Of a DNA stretch of 64,000 nucleotides, positions 1 through 11,963 are shown one piece after another. The notes beneath the pieces were generated by a model that was given only the letters and a program-made list of their open reading frames with translations, made no database searches and was not told the DNA's origin. The position numbers were made by a program, and so were the translations under genes. The DNA lies in assembly GCA_006937955.1 (NCBI GenBank), contig SSNP01000017.1:2306345-2370344 (forward strand). Direction: 5' to 3'. Position 1 is the first letter of the stretch; every line of letters begins with the position of its first letter. The DNA comes from Pachypanchax playfairii (Eukaryota > Chordata > Actinopteri > Cyprinodontiformes > Aplocheilidae).

Positions 1-3000
1 GTACTCGTCGTAAAACGGGCACTGAAAAAGGGTAAATAATATCAAAATGATAAATATATTTACATTCAAGTTTAGATTGATAACTGCACACTTCAGTAAA
101 TTTACCTCCCCAAAGACAAAACAGTAGAGAGTGACTCCCATCGCCCAAACGTCTAACGCCTGTAAAAAACACATATATATACGTATTACTGATACTTTTT
201 CTGTATGTGGAGACATGTTGCGTCTTAGATCAACATCTCACTTTTCCACTGAAGCTTTGCTGTTGGTCGCTCATCGTTTCAGGAGCCATGAAGGCCGGAG
301 TCCCCGCTGTGCTCGACAGCAGAGCATCTGTCCCCTCAAACTCGTTACTCACACCGAAGTCTGCGATCTTGACGTGACCGTCGTCTCCCAGCAGCAGATT
401 GGAGGGTTTGATGTCTCTGTGGATGATCTTATGGTAATGCACTGAAAAACACAGACACAGAAACTGTTAGTGTTTATCATCATTCAGGTTTTACTTTACA
501 ATATTAAAGAATTAAAGTCTTAATTTCTTTTAAAAATAACTATTTCTGCTTCCTGTCGGGTTGAGGGGAACATCAGAGGACAGTAAACTGTAAACATTGT
601 TGGTGACTCACTGCTCGCCCTTAACGAGTTGCTTGAAAGTTTACCAGAACTACCACAAGTCCCATTCAAGAGTCTGACCACTTTTACAACCACCTGAGCT
701 GCACTTTACTCAGCCTGATGGTACCTGTCAGTGACCTGCAGAGTCTCATATGCTAGTCTAGTCCTGTAGGACTCCTTCGTTAGCCTGATGGCTCCCTTCA
801 CCTGAGGTTTCCCCCACGGTTTGGGGAGTACCCCCATAATAGGCACAGACCACCTTATGTCTGCAAATATGTGCAGCTGCAGCTGCAGCTGCAGCACAGG
901 CCTGGAACATGGACTCGGTGTCCTCTCCTCCCACTGGAATACTGGGAAAGGCCTCGTCAGGTGTTCCCAGCACACTGAACCCTTCTGCCTGGCATCTTCC
1001 ACCTGATCTACCAGGTGGTGATCAGCTGACAGCTCCTCTCTTCACCTGAGTGTCCAAGATACAATCTGATGGCATGATTACAACATCAATCATAGACCTG
1101 CAACCCAGGATGTGCCACGTGCACTTATGGACACCAAACATGGTGTTTGCTAAGGACAAACCAGAACTAGCACAGAAGTCCTATAACAAAACACCACAGG
1201 CCTCGTTCCTGGGTCACACCCCAGCCCACCGGGGTCAGGTAACAGTTCGCTGTCATCATAAGTGTTTCTGAATTACACTTAGTCCGACCCCTCAGGGGAG
1301 ACCCTACCAGGTGTAAACATTTTTAAAGTAAAACAATATAACTACTTCTAAAAAGACTTTTATACAGTTTTTTATTCATTTGAAAAATTTTCAGGTCGAT
1401 ACAAAGAAAAACATGAATATATTAAATGTTAACGAAACTCACCATCCTCTCAAATATAGAAATAAAAGTGGGATATTTTCAGTGGTTAAAGAAATTGCAG
1501 TTTTTTTCAGAAATTAGTCATTCTCACGCAACTTGACTGAAAACATGAAGTTCCACACATGTAAATAAAGCTGCTGTATGATTCATGACTTTCAACAATG
1601 TAGAATCAGGATAAAACTTGTAACTTACAGTACTCTATTCCTAGGATGACGTCTCTGAAATAAAACTGAGCCTGATCTTCTGTTAGCGGGTCGTCTGTCG
1701 GTACCTCCATCACCGGACTGACTCATGAAACATACAAAATAAAGTCACAAATACACAAAATAACACACACCAACACCTGCAACACCTCAAACAGACAACT
1801 TCTACACCAGTGTGTAAAAACATACCCTTTTGTCATCAGTTCGAAAGCTTAAAGACAAAATCCTTTCAAATTAATCAAAACTGAACATTATGCTGTTACT
1901 GTGCTGTAAACAGAAAACTGATTTCATACCCATGTGAAGTCCATCTTCATCAGGATCATCAAGCACCTGCAACAAACATTAGCTTTAATATAATCAATAT
2001 CAATATCATCATAAAACATATTGTAACTCTTTAAATATATTCTTGTAAAACTCGTTTGATTTGTTTCCAAAGAGCCAAATATTTGTAAAATCGTCTGAAT
2101 TGGTCTCGATCGATAGTTCAGTTCAGATTTTTCTTTAAATTTTTGGTGGTTTTTTTTTTCTTCTCATTTGAATGTTATTATTGTATCACAATGCAGATTA
2201 CCATAGCATTTATACATTCAAAGTAGTTTACAAAATGTCCACATTACTTAAACCTAACTGTCCAGTATCCAAACTTATACATGTCCACATTGTCCACTCT
2301 TTCTTACTCACTTTGTGTTACAAAAATCAAAATGAAAAACATCAAAATACGCTGAACTTTTGCTGTTTTTGTAAAACTTTTGTGCAGTGTTGTTTTTCTG
2401 TTGCTCATGTTTCTTCACACTGACCTCCACCAGTTTTACAACATTGGGATGGTCCAGTTTCTTGAGGATGGCGATCTCCCTGTAAGCCTTGTCCAGGGGC
2501 TGCAAGGATTTTGGGAACGGGTCTGAGTTTGACCCGGAAGGAGACGGTCGGCCTGAAAATTACACGAACATCCATCAGCACAAAAACAATCCAGAAGATC
2601 TACTTAAAGACTCAGATTTTTATCTCACTCACGCAAAAATCCACACTGCTTCATCAGCCTCTTCTTGGACACGACTTTCATTGCCTGGAATATTAAAATG
2701 ATGTTAGAGATGTTTGTTTTTAAAGTGAATGTTTTAAAGTAAACTTCAACTTACATAATACTGTTCAGAATCTTCATTGTAAGCTAGTTTCACGACTCCA
2801 TATGAACCCTGTGAAGGAGAAACAGCTTTTATACATCAGCTCTCCTCCGTGACAACAGTATCAATATTATTGATCGATCACCTTTCCAATCTCTTTCTTC
2901 AGTTTATATTGGTTGAGCTGGACACAGTCCTGTAAAAGTTAAAAAGGAAAATTAAAATGTCTCAAATAAAAAGATGATTTAAAATGTCACTTATTGTTTC

Positions 3001-3260
3001 CTCACGTCGATTCCTGTGATGGACACTCGTTTGGTCTCGATGGTCAGGTGTCGGATCATTCGGCTTCCTCTCTCCTGCAGAGACATCTTCCTGTCAGAGA
3101 ACTGAGGTCTTTGGCTGCCGGTGGACCTCGGAGCCCCTGACCTGAAGCCATTGGGAGGGGTTGTTCTGTTGGCAGCCATGTTCATGGCGGCTACCACGTC
3201 TGCCAGCTCCCCGTTCTGTTCTGAGTCCAGTTCTGCTCTGCAGATGCTGTCGGTGCTCAT
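1..3260 (-). CDS. camkk1: Calcium/calmodulin-dependent protein kinase kinase 1 (5' part; 3' end outside window)
   Basis: Ser/Thr kinase that phosphorylates CaMKI, CaMKIV and AMPK in response to Ca2+/calmodulin. Eleven exons are visible: 3006-3260, 2882-2929, 2755-2808, 2633-2684, 2425-2552, 1930-1966, 1826-1847, 1629-1717, 242-441, 106-159 and 1-21. They give 320 codons in continuous phase. Visible landmarks: CVQLNQYKL before the kinase domain (about residue 87); glycine loop IGKGSYGVV; catalytic Lys122 in YYAMKV; the CaMKK-specific Arg/Pro insert (RRPSPSGS, about 137); HRDIKPSN at 236-243; DFG at 256-258; activation loop SSTAGTPAFMAPE. The SNLLLGDDGHVKIADFG and SFSGK wording fits CAMKK1 better than CAMKK2. 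The start is the ATG of the first exon, whose N-terminal 85 residues are weakly conserved, as is usual. The last visible residues, CPFYDEY, lie in subdomain IX-X. The calmodulin-binding C-terminus is outside the window. Confidence 0.93.
706..1010 (-). mobile_element. Degenerate LINE (non-LTR retrotransposon) fragment in a camkk1 intron
   Basis: On the minus strand two reading frames carry pieces of a fish LINE polyprotein. One holds DEAFPSIPVGGEDTESMF, then an alanine run encoded by a short GCAGCT tandem at about 871-896. The other frame continues with VKGAIRLTKESYR and DRYHQAE, wording typical of the linker between the endonuclease and reverse transcriptase of fish LINEs. The change of frame shows it is dead. 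Assignment rests on remembered family wording, not a search. Confidence 0.5.
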
Positions 3261-5066
3261 AATCGGCAGTCTGTTGTGTTTCGCTCACAGCTGAATGTCC
3301 TTCAGAGGGTTTGGTAGAAAGGATGCATCACTGTGCTGAGAGACGGAAAAGAAGAAAGAAAGTACACATACTGAGAGATAAAATCCAGATATTCAGATTT
3401 CAATTAAATCTGCTATAACATAAACTTCTCACTGGTTGACTGACTCCAGAGTTGAAAATAATCTAAGACTCATTGTCATGTTCCTGTTCAGGGTGGAAGG
3501 TCATTGTTCAAGAGGTACAAAAAGTACTGAGAAACATCGTGAAATGTCTTAATTTTTAAGATTTTTGTGGCTTTTACGCAGCAAAGTTAGAACAAACTGT
3601 AGGCTTCCTGCTTCATGATGGCTCCCGCTCAACCAGCTGACCTCCCCCAAATCCCAAAATGGCTCAATTTATGTTATAAAAATCTGAGTGTTTTGGTTTA
3701 ATTTTGATGTTTTATGAAATAATTTTGTTGCTCTGAGACTAAAATTAAATTTAAAAATTAAAAATTAAAAAGCATATTTTTTATAAACATGTTAAAAAGT
3801 ATTTTGTCTTTAAATTATAGATAAAATATATATTCTCAACTGAATTTTATTGATTTATAGAGTCTCTTTAATGTGAAAGAGTTTCTTTAATTTACTGCAA
3901 ATCAACATTAAAACACAGAGAAAAAAATATCATTTGCAGATTGCATCACCAGTGAATCTTTATCAAATACAAAGTGCGTTTGGTTTTTCCAAACCATAAT
4001 AAAAGTAACAATAGTTTTAATAACATGACGACAGTCTAACACTCAGATTGCTTTGAGTGAGACTTGCTGTTGCTTGAAATCCAGTTCAGAGAAGTGAAAA
4101 GCTTCTTATGTCACTTAGCGGGAAGCTTTAACAGGATTTTCAATTCACAATATTTACATCGAGAACTGGACGTCCACTGAATTCACATGAAGAACGCAAA
4201 TCTGCCTTGTTACATTACTTAAAGTTGTAGATAAACTGTTTAAAAACGATTAAGAGGCTCTCACCTGACTTTCCCACCAAGAAAACATAAATGTGAAATA
4301 AATTATTTACTCACACAGAAGACGCGTCCTGTGAATCTGCATGTTGTCAGGAGGTGAAGCTCCTCGCAGGCTGCAGGACATTCACTGACGAGCAGCCGGG
4401 ACATCAGCAGCACACGTCTTAGGGATTAACCACATATAGAAGAGGGAGAGTTATTCTGAGAACAGCAGGATCATGTTGACAAGCTGCACAACAAAAACCC
4501 ATCAACAGAACACAGGGAGCAGTTACATCATGCACGGCTCAACAGCACACAAGTTCACTTCTAACTTTCATCTCTCGGTGAAATCGGTCTAATAAGGAAT
4601 AAGATTAGCACTTTGTATTATGTAACTCTTGTATGTAAACATGTTGTTTATCTCTTAACTCTGCATATGGTTTTAAAAGCATTCGGTGCCAAATGGATTT
4701 GGGACTTTTTTATTTACAAATGCTGTATTTTTAACTTTCAGACTTGTAAACGATGTGTAAACACAAGCTCAGCTGAGAGTTTTAACATCTGGAACTTGGC
4801 TAAAAGGATAAATAAACAAAAAACAAACAAACAAATAAATAAACAAACAACTAACTCTTGACTGGTGATGAAAGGCTATCAGTGTATTTAAAAAATCATT
4901 CATTTAAACTGCAGTATTCCCTCTTGTAAGGCTGTAATAATGCTTCTGTTTTTCATCATTGCATCACGTAAGCACAGTTTCCAACAGTCCCTGAATGCAG
5001 CACCACCAGTTCATGTGGTGGGACCTCAGAGGTTTTCAGGTTCAGGTAAAGCAGCTGAGGGTCGTC
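3261..5066. other. Divergent intergenic region between camkk1 and the VPS37-like gene
   Basis: No coding exon is supported. The two flanking genes point away from each other, so both promoters should lie here. A more GC-rich stretch at about 4320-4440 is a candidate non-coding first exon and promoter of camkk1, but no defined motif was found. An AAAC/AAAT-rich simple repeat occupies about 4807-4855. Confidence 0.4.
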
Positions 5067-6477
5067 ATGTCTCTGACAGAGCAGCTGCAGATCAGAGCGT
5101 TGAGAACCAGAGAACTGCGAGAGCTGCTGGAGGATGACGACAAAATAAATCTCCTGATCAGCTGCTGTGAGAAGGTTAGTGGAAGTCAGAAATTATACAG
5201 ATGATGAGAAATTATTTATTTCAACAATCAGTGGGGAAGGAGGTGCACTTAATGAGTGCATTTGTAACATGAATGCCGATGAGCTCCTTTACTTCTACAT
5301 TCATATAACAGATGGATATAAATATGTAAATGGACTAATGTTTTTTAATTCAAATAATTGTTGATATATGTGTTTCATTTTTTTAGATTTATTGATTAAA
5401 TTAATTAGGAAAGCATTTAAAATACGTCACTTTTTTATACGTTTTATTTTCACCAATGTGTAAAAATCTATTATATAATTAATAATCTACTTAAATTTTT
5501 TAAATAAAATAAACCAAACTCAGTTTCAGAAGCTGCAGCGAGCTGGTGAGGCGATGCTGGTTTCCAATCAAAAGATGGCACAAACAAATCTTTCTCTAAA
5601 ACCTAAATTTGAAGACGTAAAGAAGCAACTTGCAGTGAAGTACAAGGAGCTGGAAAAACTTAAAACTATCATTCGGGTCAAACAGGATCAACTTGGTGAG
5701 TTTTAAAACAGATTGTTGGTTAATTCCTTCCAGCAGTTTTAAACTTGCTTCGTTTTGACATTTCTACATTGTTTTACAGCAGAAACACACAGTGTTCATC
5801 ACGTTCAGCTCCGGCAGAACATCAATCACACAGAGGACGAGTTCAAGGCAAGAGAATAACTTCTTTGTCCTTTGTAAAGTCACTACATCCACACTACTGA
5901 CATATCATTTAATTAGCTTTTTAAACATTAGATCCGTTTCATTTAACTGTTTTAGGTCAGTTATTTGTCTGAGGGTAAAAATATAAAGACACACTCCTGC
6001 TTAGCTGTAACTAATCTTAAATGAAAAGTATCAGGAGTTGAATACAGGTTCTCATGTTGTGTGTGTTTCTTCATCCAGCTGCTGTTTGAGAGGTTTACAG
6101 AAGGAAAGACAGATTTGGAAGATTTGTTGGACTCCTTTATCATTTCTCAAAAGCTCCACCACATCAGGTTGGTGCTGTCAACGAAGCTTCAGGAGATCAT
6201 CAGACATGAAGAGAATTATTCAGAGTTTTCTTCAGCAGGATTTCCTGAACAGATCGATCTGATCTACAGTCCGACACCATCGGCCTGCTGTCAGCCTCTG
6301 TTCATGTTCCCTCTCTGTGCTCGTGTTAACTCTGGTGTTTGTCTCCATCAGTCTGTATTTGGTTCTGATTGCCGTGAGTATGTACATGCATGTGGGTGGG
6401 GCCTCCCATGGCCCAAAAGAACCGCTCGCCTTCAGCCACTGAAGGTGCAAAGAAGGAGACACCAACAACCCTGAAGC
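5067..6477 (+). CDS. VPS37-family ESCRT-I subunit (Mod(r) domain)
   Basis: Four coding exons: 5067-5174, 5524-5695, 5780-5847 and 6079-6477, giving 248 aa in continuous phase. VPS37 proteins join TSG101, VPS28 and MVB12/UBAP1 in ESCRT-I, which sorts ubiquitinated cargo at endosomes. The protein is mainly coiled coil: ELRELLEDDDKINLL (about 16-30), FQKLQRAGEAMLVSN (about 37-51), KYKELEKLK, and LEDLLDSFIISQKLHHIRLV near 130-150, followed by KLQEII. The spacing matches the Mod(r) fold and VPS37D/C best, but I cannot pick the paralogue. The start at 5067 begins MSLTEQLQ; an upstream in-frame ATG at 4995 has no family support. Oddities: intron 3 uses a GC donor (AAG followed by GCAAGA), and the last about 70 residues (from SAGFPEQ) resemble no VPS37 tail I know. 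Confidence 0.75.
5848..6078 (+). other. GC-AG intron in the VPS37-like gene
   Basis: Exon 3 ends GAGTTCAAG and the intron starts GCAAGAG; the intron ends TTCATCCAG. No GT donor nearby keeps the frame, because reading on meets TAA within four codons. The AAG|GCAAG context is the strong consensus expected of the rare GC-AG class. Confidence 0.75.
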
Positions 6478-6507
6478 TTATTTTTTTGCACTCTTTTTGT
6501 GGACAAT

Positions 6508-6513
6508 AATAAA
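6508..6513 (+). terminator. Polyadenylation signal of the VPS37-like gene
   Basis: AATAAA about 30 bases after the stop codon, in the sense strand. A short 3' UTR would result. Confidence 0.5.
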
Positions 6514-6841
6514 AACATTGGGTAGAAAAATACTTCTACTGACTTCAGACTTAATGTTGATCCAGATAAATTAATAAAGCTGGTAAAATCTGGCTCAAAC
6601 AGTGGCAGCTGAAATGTCTAGATTTAATTTGATTCACATTTACAGGTTTTTCTCATGTTTCACTCAATCCTGCATGTAATGTTTATATGTATGTAAAACC
6701 ATTCAGGATATAATCTGTGACAACATACTGAAAGTTTTCCTTCACAGATTATTCACTTATTCCCTGTGTATTTTTTCATGTTTTTTTCTGTGTACATATC
6801 ATTTATGCATTAAAAAGTTTTCAAAATCAGTAGCAGCAGCA

Positions 6842-6867
6842 TGTGTGTGTGTGTGTGTGTGTGTGTG
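6842..6867. repeat. (GT)n microsatellite
   Basis: About 13 uninterrupted GT units, then a GGGT interruption. Confidence 0.95.
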
Positions 6868-8348
6868 GGTGTATTGTTTCATTGAAATGTTATAATGGTA
6901 AAACTCTATGCAGTTCCAATCAGAGTCAGGTCAAAAAAGGTCAAGCAACACAAGCTCAAACACAGTTTAGTCTCTTTTAAACTGCTTTAAAACTGCTCTA
7001 AAAAATAAAACATGCACTTTTCAAACAGTATAATAGCGTCACATGAGCTGTTGAATGAAAGTGAATGAATTATGTATATTATAATACATTTAAAAGACCT
7101 GTAACTACAGCAGCAGCATCAAAATGTTTACTGTTTGATTAATGTCACATCATGACATATTAAATCAGTGTATCTCCACGTTTCATAAAAACAAAACAAT
7201 TCTATAATCTGAGTGTTTTTTCATAACAGAAGTGCCGAGTGTAAAGACGGACGCATCCAAGTATCAAGTGTTTCAACTCTGCAGCAGTTTATTGTAATGT
7301 ACTGTGTTTTGTGCAGGAGAAACTCTTAAATGAATCAATGAAAGTGAAACACCCAGTTTAAACATGTTTATCTGACCACAAATCTTTAGATAAAAAATCC
7401 ACATTAACACTGTAAAATGAATCATGTTTTAAAGATTGTTGTGTTCTGCTTGATCACCTGAGCGTGTCAGAAGGTTACCCAGGATGCCATCTGCCATCAG
7501 TTTATCAACTGGACCATGAAGAAGCCTCTCAGGCTCTCCAGGAGATCATTAACAAGGTGGAGCTCGTCCGTGGGCTTTTGTTACTGCATAGACTTCAGTT
7601 ACATCTTTGTCAACAGCCTCTTTTATTCCACAAGAGTCAAACTGGGTAATTTTCTTGTCTGTCAGCTGATTGTGTTGTGCTTTTCACCTCAGTCACATCC
7701 ACGTCTCTCCACTGTTTTGTTGATTTTTTTGGCACAGACATGCATGGAAACTTTTTATTAGTAGCAACATGAATAAAGTGAAGTATAATCCTCATAACAG
7801 ACCCTGTTTTTTACTTTTAAACTGTCAAAACAACAGATGTGTACTGTGAAGTATTTTGCTGATTTGTATCTGTCTTTTTATTCCATTGTTCTTGTGTAAA
7901 AGGGATTAAACAGCAGAGTATCTGTAACAGCATCAGTATTGGAGCATGTCTGAACTGACACAGTGAGGATCAACTCAATCTGAGTTAATGTTTGTTCAAT
8001 TTCCTCCTTTTGGATCATTTCTTTTAGGTTTATGACAGACATGTTGGGTTTAATTGAAATGTGGCACCGAATTTCAACATTTTGTTTAATTCAAGAGATT
8101 TAAATAGACCTCAAATAAAAATTCAAAATCACGAGAGTACGGTGCAAATAAAATGATTTCAACAAGCTGATACATCTTAGAGCGTTGGGGGAGATTCAAA
8201 CAGCATGTAAAACAAACAAATTACTGTTACCTAAAAAGTCATAACCACCAGTTTGCTGTGAAGAATTACTTTGTTTGTGGCGTTTAGAGACGTGGAACAA
8301 CTAATCCATCAGTGGTTGATGTTTGCTGCTTTAGTGTTGAACTGGTGG

Positions 8349-11237
8349 TCAAACGGGTTTGAACCGAGACTCCCAGGACTGCTGAACTCTTACCACGGCT
8401 CTTTTAATCTGCTCATAGCTCACGAACATCACGATGTTCCAGGAGGTCAGACGAAGAAACGACGGCATGAAGCTATAAAAAGAAACAGCTGATCAGATGA
8501 AGGATTCTGTCTCACAGGTTTTACATAGTGACACCTACCCTTTATAAAAAGCTGAGGGTCCCTCTCTGATCAACATGGTTAATGCACAATTACCAGCACC
8601 GCCGTACTGCCCCGGTACTGAGTTCATGAAGCGGGTTTTTACAACATCCACCGGAGAAGTTACAACTGTGGTGCAGAATCCTGCTGCGAGGGCGGCAGTG
8701 AAGTGACACGGCATGTTGTCTGGGAAGGAAACAACACGCCGTGCTCTGGTTGTTACAACCCACAGACTCTAGAGGGATCAACAGGTGAGTGGAACCTACC
8801 TGTCATCAGGTTCTTCTTCAGGATGAGCTCTTTGATGACGTCGTATGTGACCAGCTCCGAGCAGTTTACCAGAGAATTACGAGCTATGTTCAGCTGGCAG
8901 CCTGAAAACATATGTTTACATTCAAACAATAAAAAACAAACAAGACCCCCCACCAAACATCACGAGGAGTCCAATTAATCAATACCAGAACCAAACTACA
9001 TAACAGAGTTAATATGGAAAAATCTCTACATATAAAAAAATCATCAATATGAGACCAAATCAGATCTTTAAAGTTGAAATCCTGTAAAGGAACCAGGATT
9101 AAAAGAGATCATGAAGACACACAGCTACAGAGACCTGCATGTATGAGTCCAATCTAAAGCTTTGCAAGGTTGTGTATTATAATAATTACACTGTAGCTGC
9201 AGCAAACATCTGGTCAGAGCTCAGTTCTTCTAAATTTGCATTCAGCTTCAGCATGTGATAAAATAACATTTTAGTTTGTATCTCTCTCTTGGACACGTGT
9301 ATTTATCCTGAACAGCTGTAAAATGAATAATGTAAAAACACTACATTGAGATAATAATATAAATATAATAATAAACCTTTCCAGAGCCCCCTGAAGCCCT
9401 CGTCTCTTGCTATGGTCTTGTAGGCGTTAGTTGTGCTGCTGTATCTCTTCACAAGGCTTTTCTCAGACTGGTGGATCTGAGCCTGGAACCTGACCTTCAC
9501 CACATCGGTGGGCTGAGCGAACGCCACCGCCATCGCCCCCGTGGTGCAGCCTGCTGCCAGACGAGTCCCGAGTCCAGCATCTGTCACATAATCATGTAGA
9601 AGTCAACAATCATGAGCAGCTTTACAGAGAAGATGAGATTCGGTGTAATTCATTAAGAATGAGTGTTAAGTCTGAAAAATGTGACAAATAATGTTCAGCT
9701 TTAGGTTTTAATGATAAGTGGTTTTCTACAGTGAACAGGATGGAAACTGGTCTTGCACACTCAAGGTTTTTTTCTACAACAAGCTGCACGAAAGAAGATT
9801 TGATTCAGTCTGCAGCACAATCCCAGATACGTTTCTTTAGAGAAGAATCTGACATGTGGCCTGGAATCTTTACCCATGCAGATAATCCTGCTTTCATCCA
9901 AAGAGCTAGGATTTATATTTCTTCTCTTAACAACGTTTATGCAGCTTATAAGATTTGTTTATTAGCAGAATTATAAAATAAACCTGTAGACACATGACAA
10001 CAGGTGGAGCAATGGTGATTTAACTTAGAGCTGGATTAAGGAGTACTTGTTCTTGACACTAGGGGGCAGTGTTTAACAAGCCTAATATAATCACACTGGC
10101 TTCTTGTTGTTGATTGTGTTTTGAACAGATTTGTGTTGTTTTCACTATGAATAAGAAATAAAACTCAATGACTTTAAATTTTGTTTATTTCTTTGAGAAT
10201 CAGATCCATTCATGTGGATTTCAGCTACTTTAACAGTTACGTTGTGATGGGAGATACTAAGTGGACACGTACCCTCTGATCCACCAGTGTAGACCTGCTT
10301 CATGGTGTCATATAAACCGATCCGGACTGAAGAGAAGCACATCTGTCTCTGTAGTCCAGCCACAAGCCCATTGTACAAACTCCTCGGACCCTCAGTCCTC
10401 ACGATGCTGACGATGGTGCCATACACACCTCTGTATTTCACCTTCTGGACTTCAGATAAGGACTTAGATTCACCTTGGACCTAAAGTCACATATTATTAG
10501 AAAATCAAAATCTCTTTACTGAAATTGGAATAAACCACGAGTCTTTTGAGGGAAACTGCTGTTTACAGTTAGCTGTTCTCAGTTCATCCTAAAGAAAAGA
10601 GAACATTTAGTTCTCAACACATAAACTGTGCTGAGCCTGTTTTAGATCATGTTGCATCACTTTACCTCCAAGTAACAAATGTAGACCAAAACAAATGAAA
10701 TGCTTTGTAGATCTATTAAATTCAAGTTGAAAATTACACAATCACGTTCTCAGATGATTTTTCTCTCTGTTGGCAAAAGTTCATTTTTCAAATTTGGTGA
10801 TAAAAATGTGTTGACAGATGAAAAAATATAAAAGAGGAAGAAAAACCAATAAAAGCTTTACTAGAGAATTAAAACAAACTATTTCCTTTAACTTGAAACT
10901 TGAAAGATCTTGGACATGATGGTCCTGCACTGGTAATTTTAGTAAACAAATTTAGAAGTTCCCAATTTTTAAAAAATATGTTTCATTTGTAACTTATTTG
11001 CTTTATTTACATGAGCGTTTTTATAAACCTCTGAGATCTGAATCTTGGTTGCAGATAAAAGAAAGTTTGTGAAACATGTAAACATCTTTGCCGCATGATG
11101 ATTCATTTCACCTGAAGTCGGACTTTGGTCGTGTCCAGTGGGAAGGTGACCAGATCAGCCACACATCCAGCTGTTCCAGCAGAAAAAATCTTGGCAACAG
11201 CTGATGGCTCCAATTCGGATTTACTCCCTACAACCAT
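8349..11237 (-). CDS. ucp3: Mitochondrial uncoupling protein (UCP2/3 type, probably ucp3)
   Basis: Inner-membrane anion carrier of the SLC25 family. Six coding exons: 11112-11237, 10273-10480, 9377-9580, 8800-8901, 8539-8719 and 8349-8472, giving 314 aa, a normal UCP length, with all phases matching. The three carrier signatures are present: PLDTTKVRLQ (33-42), PTDVVKVRF (135-143) and PVDVVKTRF (236-244). UCP wording includes MVVGSKSE at the start, LYNGLVAGLQRQMCFSSVRI and GCTTGAMAVAFAQPTD. Start is the ATG before VVGSK. The stretch GLWKGCQLNIARNSLVN departs from the usual GTLPNITRNAIVN, so this copy is somewhat diverged. The ucp3 name rests on its place directly beside c2cd3, as in human 11q13.4; ucp2 or a fish ucp1-like copy cannot be excluded by reading alone. 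Confidence 0.85.
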
Positions 11238-11451
11238 GTTTAAAGTTTAAAAACAGTCTCAACAGAAGGAAAAACATTAAAAAGCAGCATCGTATAATTT
11301 AAGTTCTAGTAAGAAAATAAGTCAAAGTCAAGTTTCTGGTAGAAAAAAAGTTTGTCGTTTGGAAACTAAGTTTTCTTCTTGTGCCATAACATTAAAATCC
11401 TCTTCCACAAGCAACAAGCTGACTGAGTGCAGGAAAAAGAAACGAGAATAC

Positions 11452-11534
11452 CTGCGATCAGGTGAACCAATCACATTATTTAAAACTCTTTGGTACAGTC
11501 TTGGACTTCCTGGAATGCTTGTTGCTCCTCCTCC
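11452..11534 (-). other. Candidate 5' UTR exon of the ucp gene
   Basis: An 83-base segment has a good acceptor upstream (TTTTCATACAG) and a good donor after it (CGCAG|GTATTC). It lies between the c2cd3 stop and the ucp start codon, on the same strand as both. UCP genes have untranslated leader exons. It is also open in one frame, so an alternative 3' exon of c2cd3 is possible. Confidence 0.4.
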
Positions 11535-11884
11535 CTGTATGAAAATATCACAGGAACATACTGTAAAGTCAGTCACAATACAAAATACCAAAAGTCTCTC
11601 TAATTACCTGAAGGTATTTTTAAACTTTATTCATCTGCTTTAAAGCCAGTTTCATCCTGTTCCAGGTCAGACGGGTTGTAGTTTCTAGTCCAGACTGGTT
11701 AGTCGACTGAAAAACTGGTTTCATCAGGAACTTCTGAGATCAGAATCATCAACAGTGTTTTACACAAATACATACAATACACTGACTCACCAGCTCAACA
11801 CGTGTCAAATCCAAACAAGCTCAGGTTCAAGTTCTCAGTCAGAAGCAAAACACAAAGCTTTTAAAGTTTGGAAAAATGTCAATA

Positions 11885-11890
11885 TTTATT
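11885..11890 (-). terminator. Polyadenylation signal of c2cd3
   Basis: AATAAA on the minus strand (TTTATT on plus), about 74 bases beyond the c2cd3 stop codon. Confidence 0.55.
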
Positions 11891-11963
11891 TATAAAAATA
11901 CAAAATTCAACATTTAATTTACATTATTGTTTAGTGGTATCAAACCACCGAGTCTGATCAGTA

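Larger units (their letters stand above)
6478..8348. other. Intergenic region, VPS37-like 3' side to ucp 3' side
   Basis: Convergent gene ends. It holds a GT microsatellite at about 6842-6867 and otherwise AT-rich unique-looking sequence. An exon-like open stretch at 7464-7649 is described separately. No gene is supported. Confidence 0.5.
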
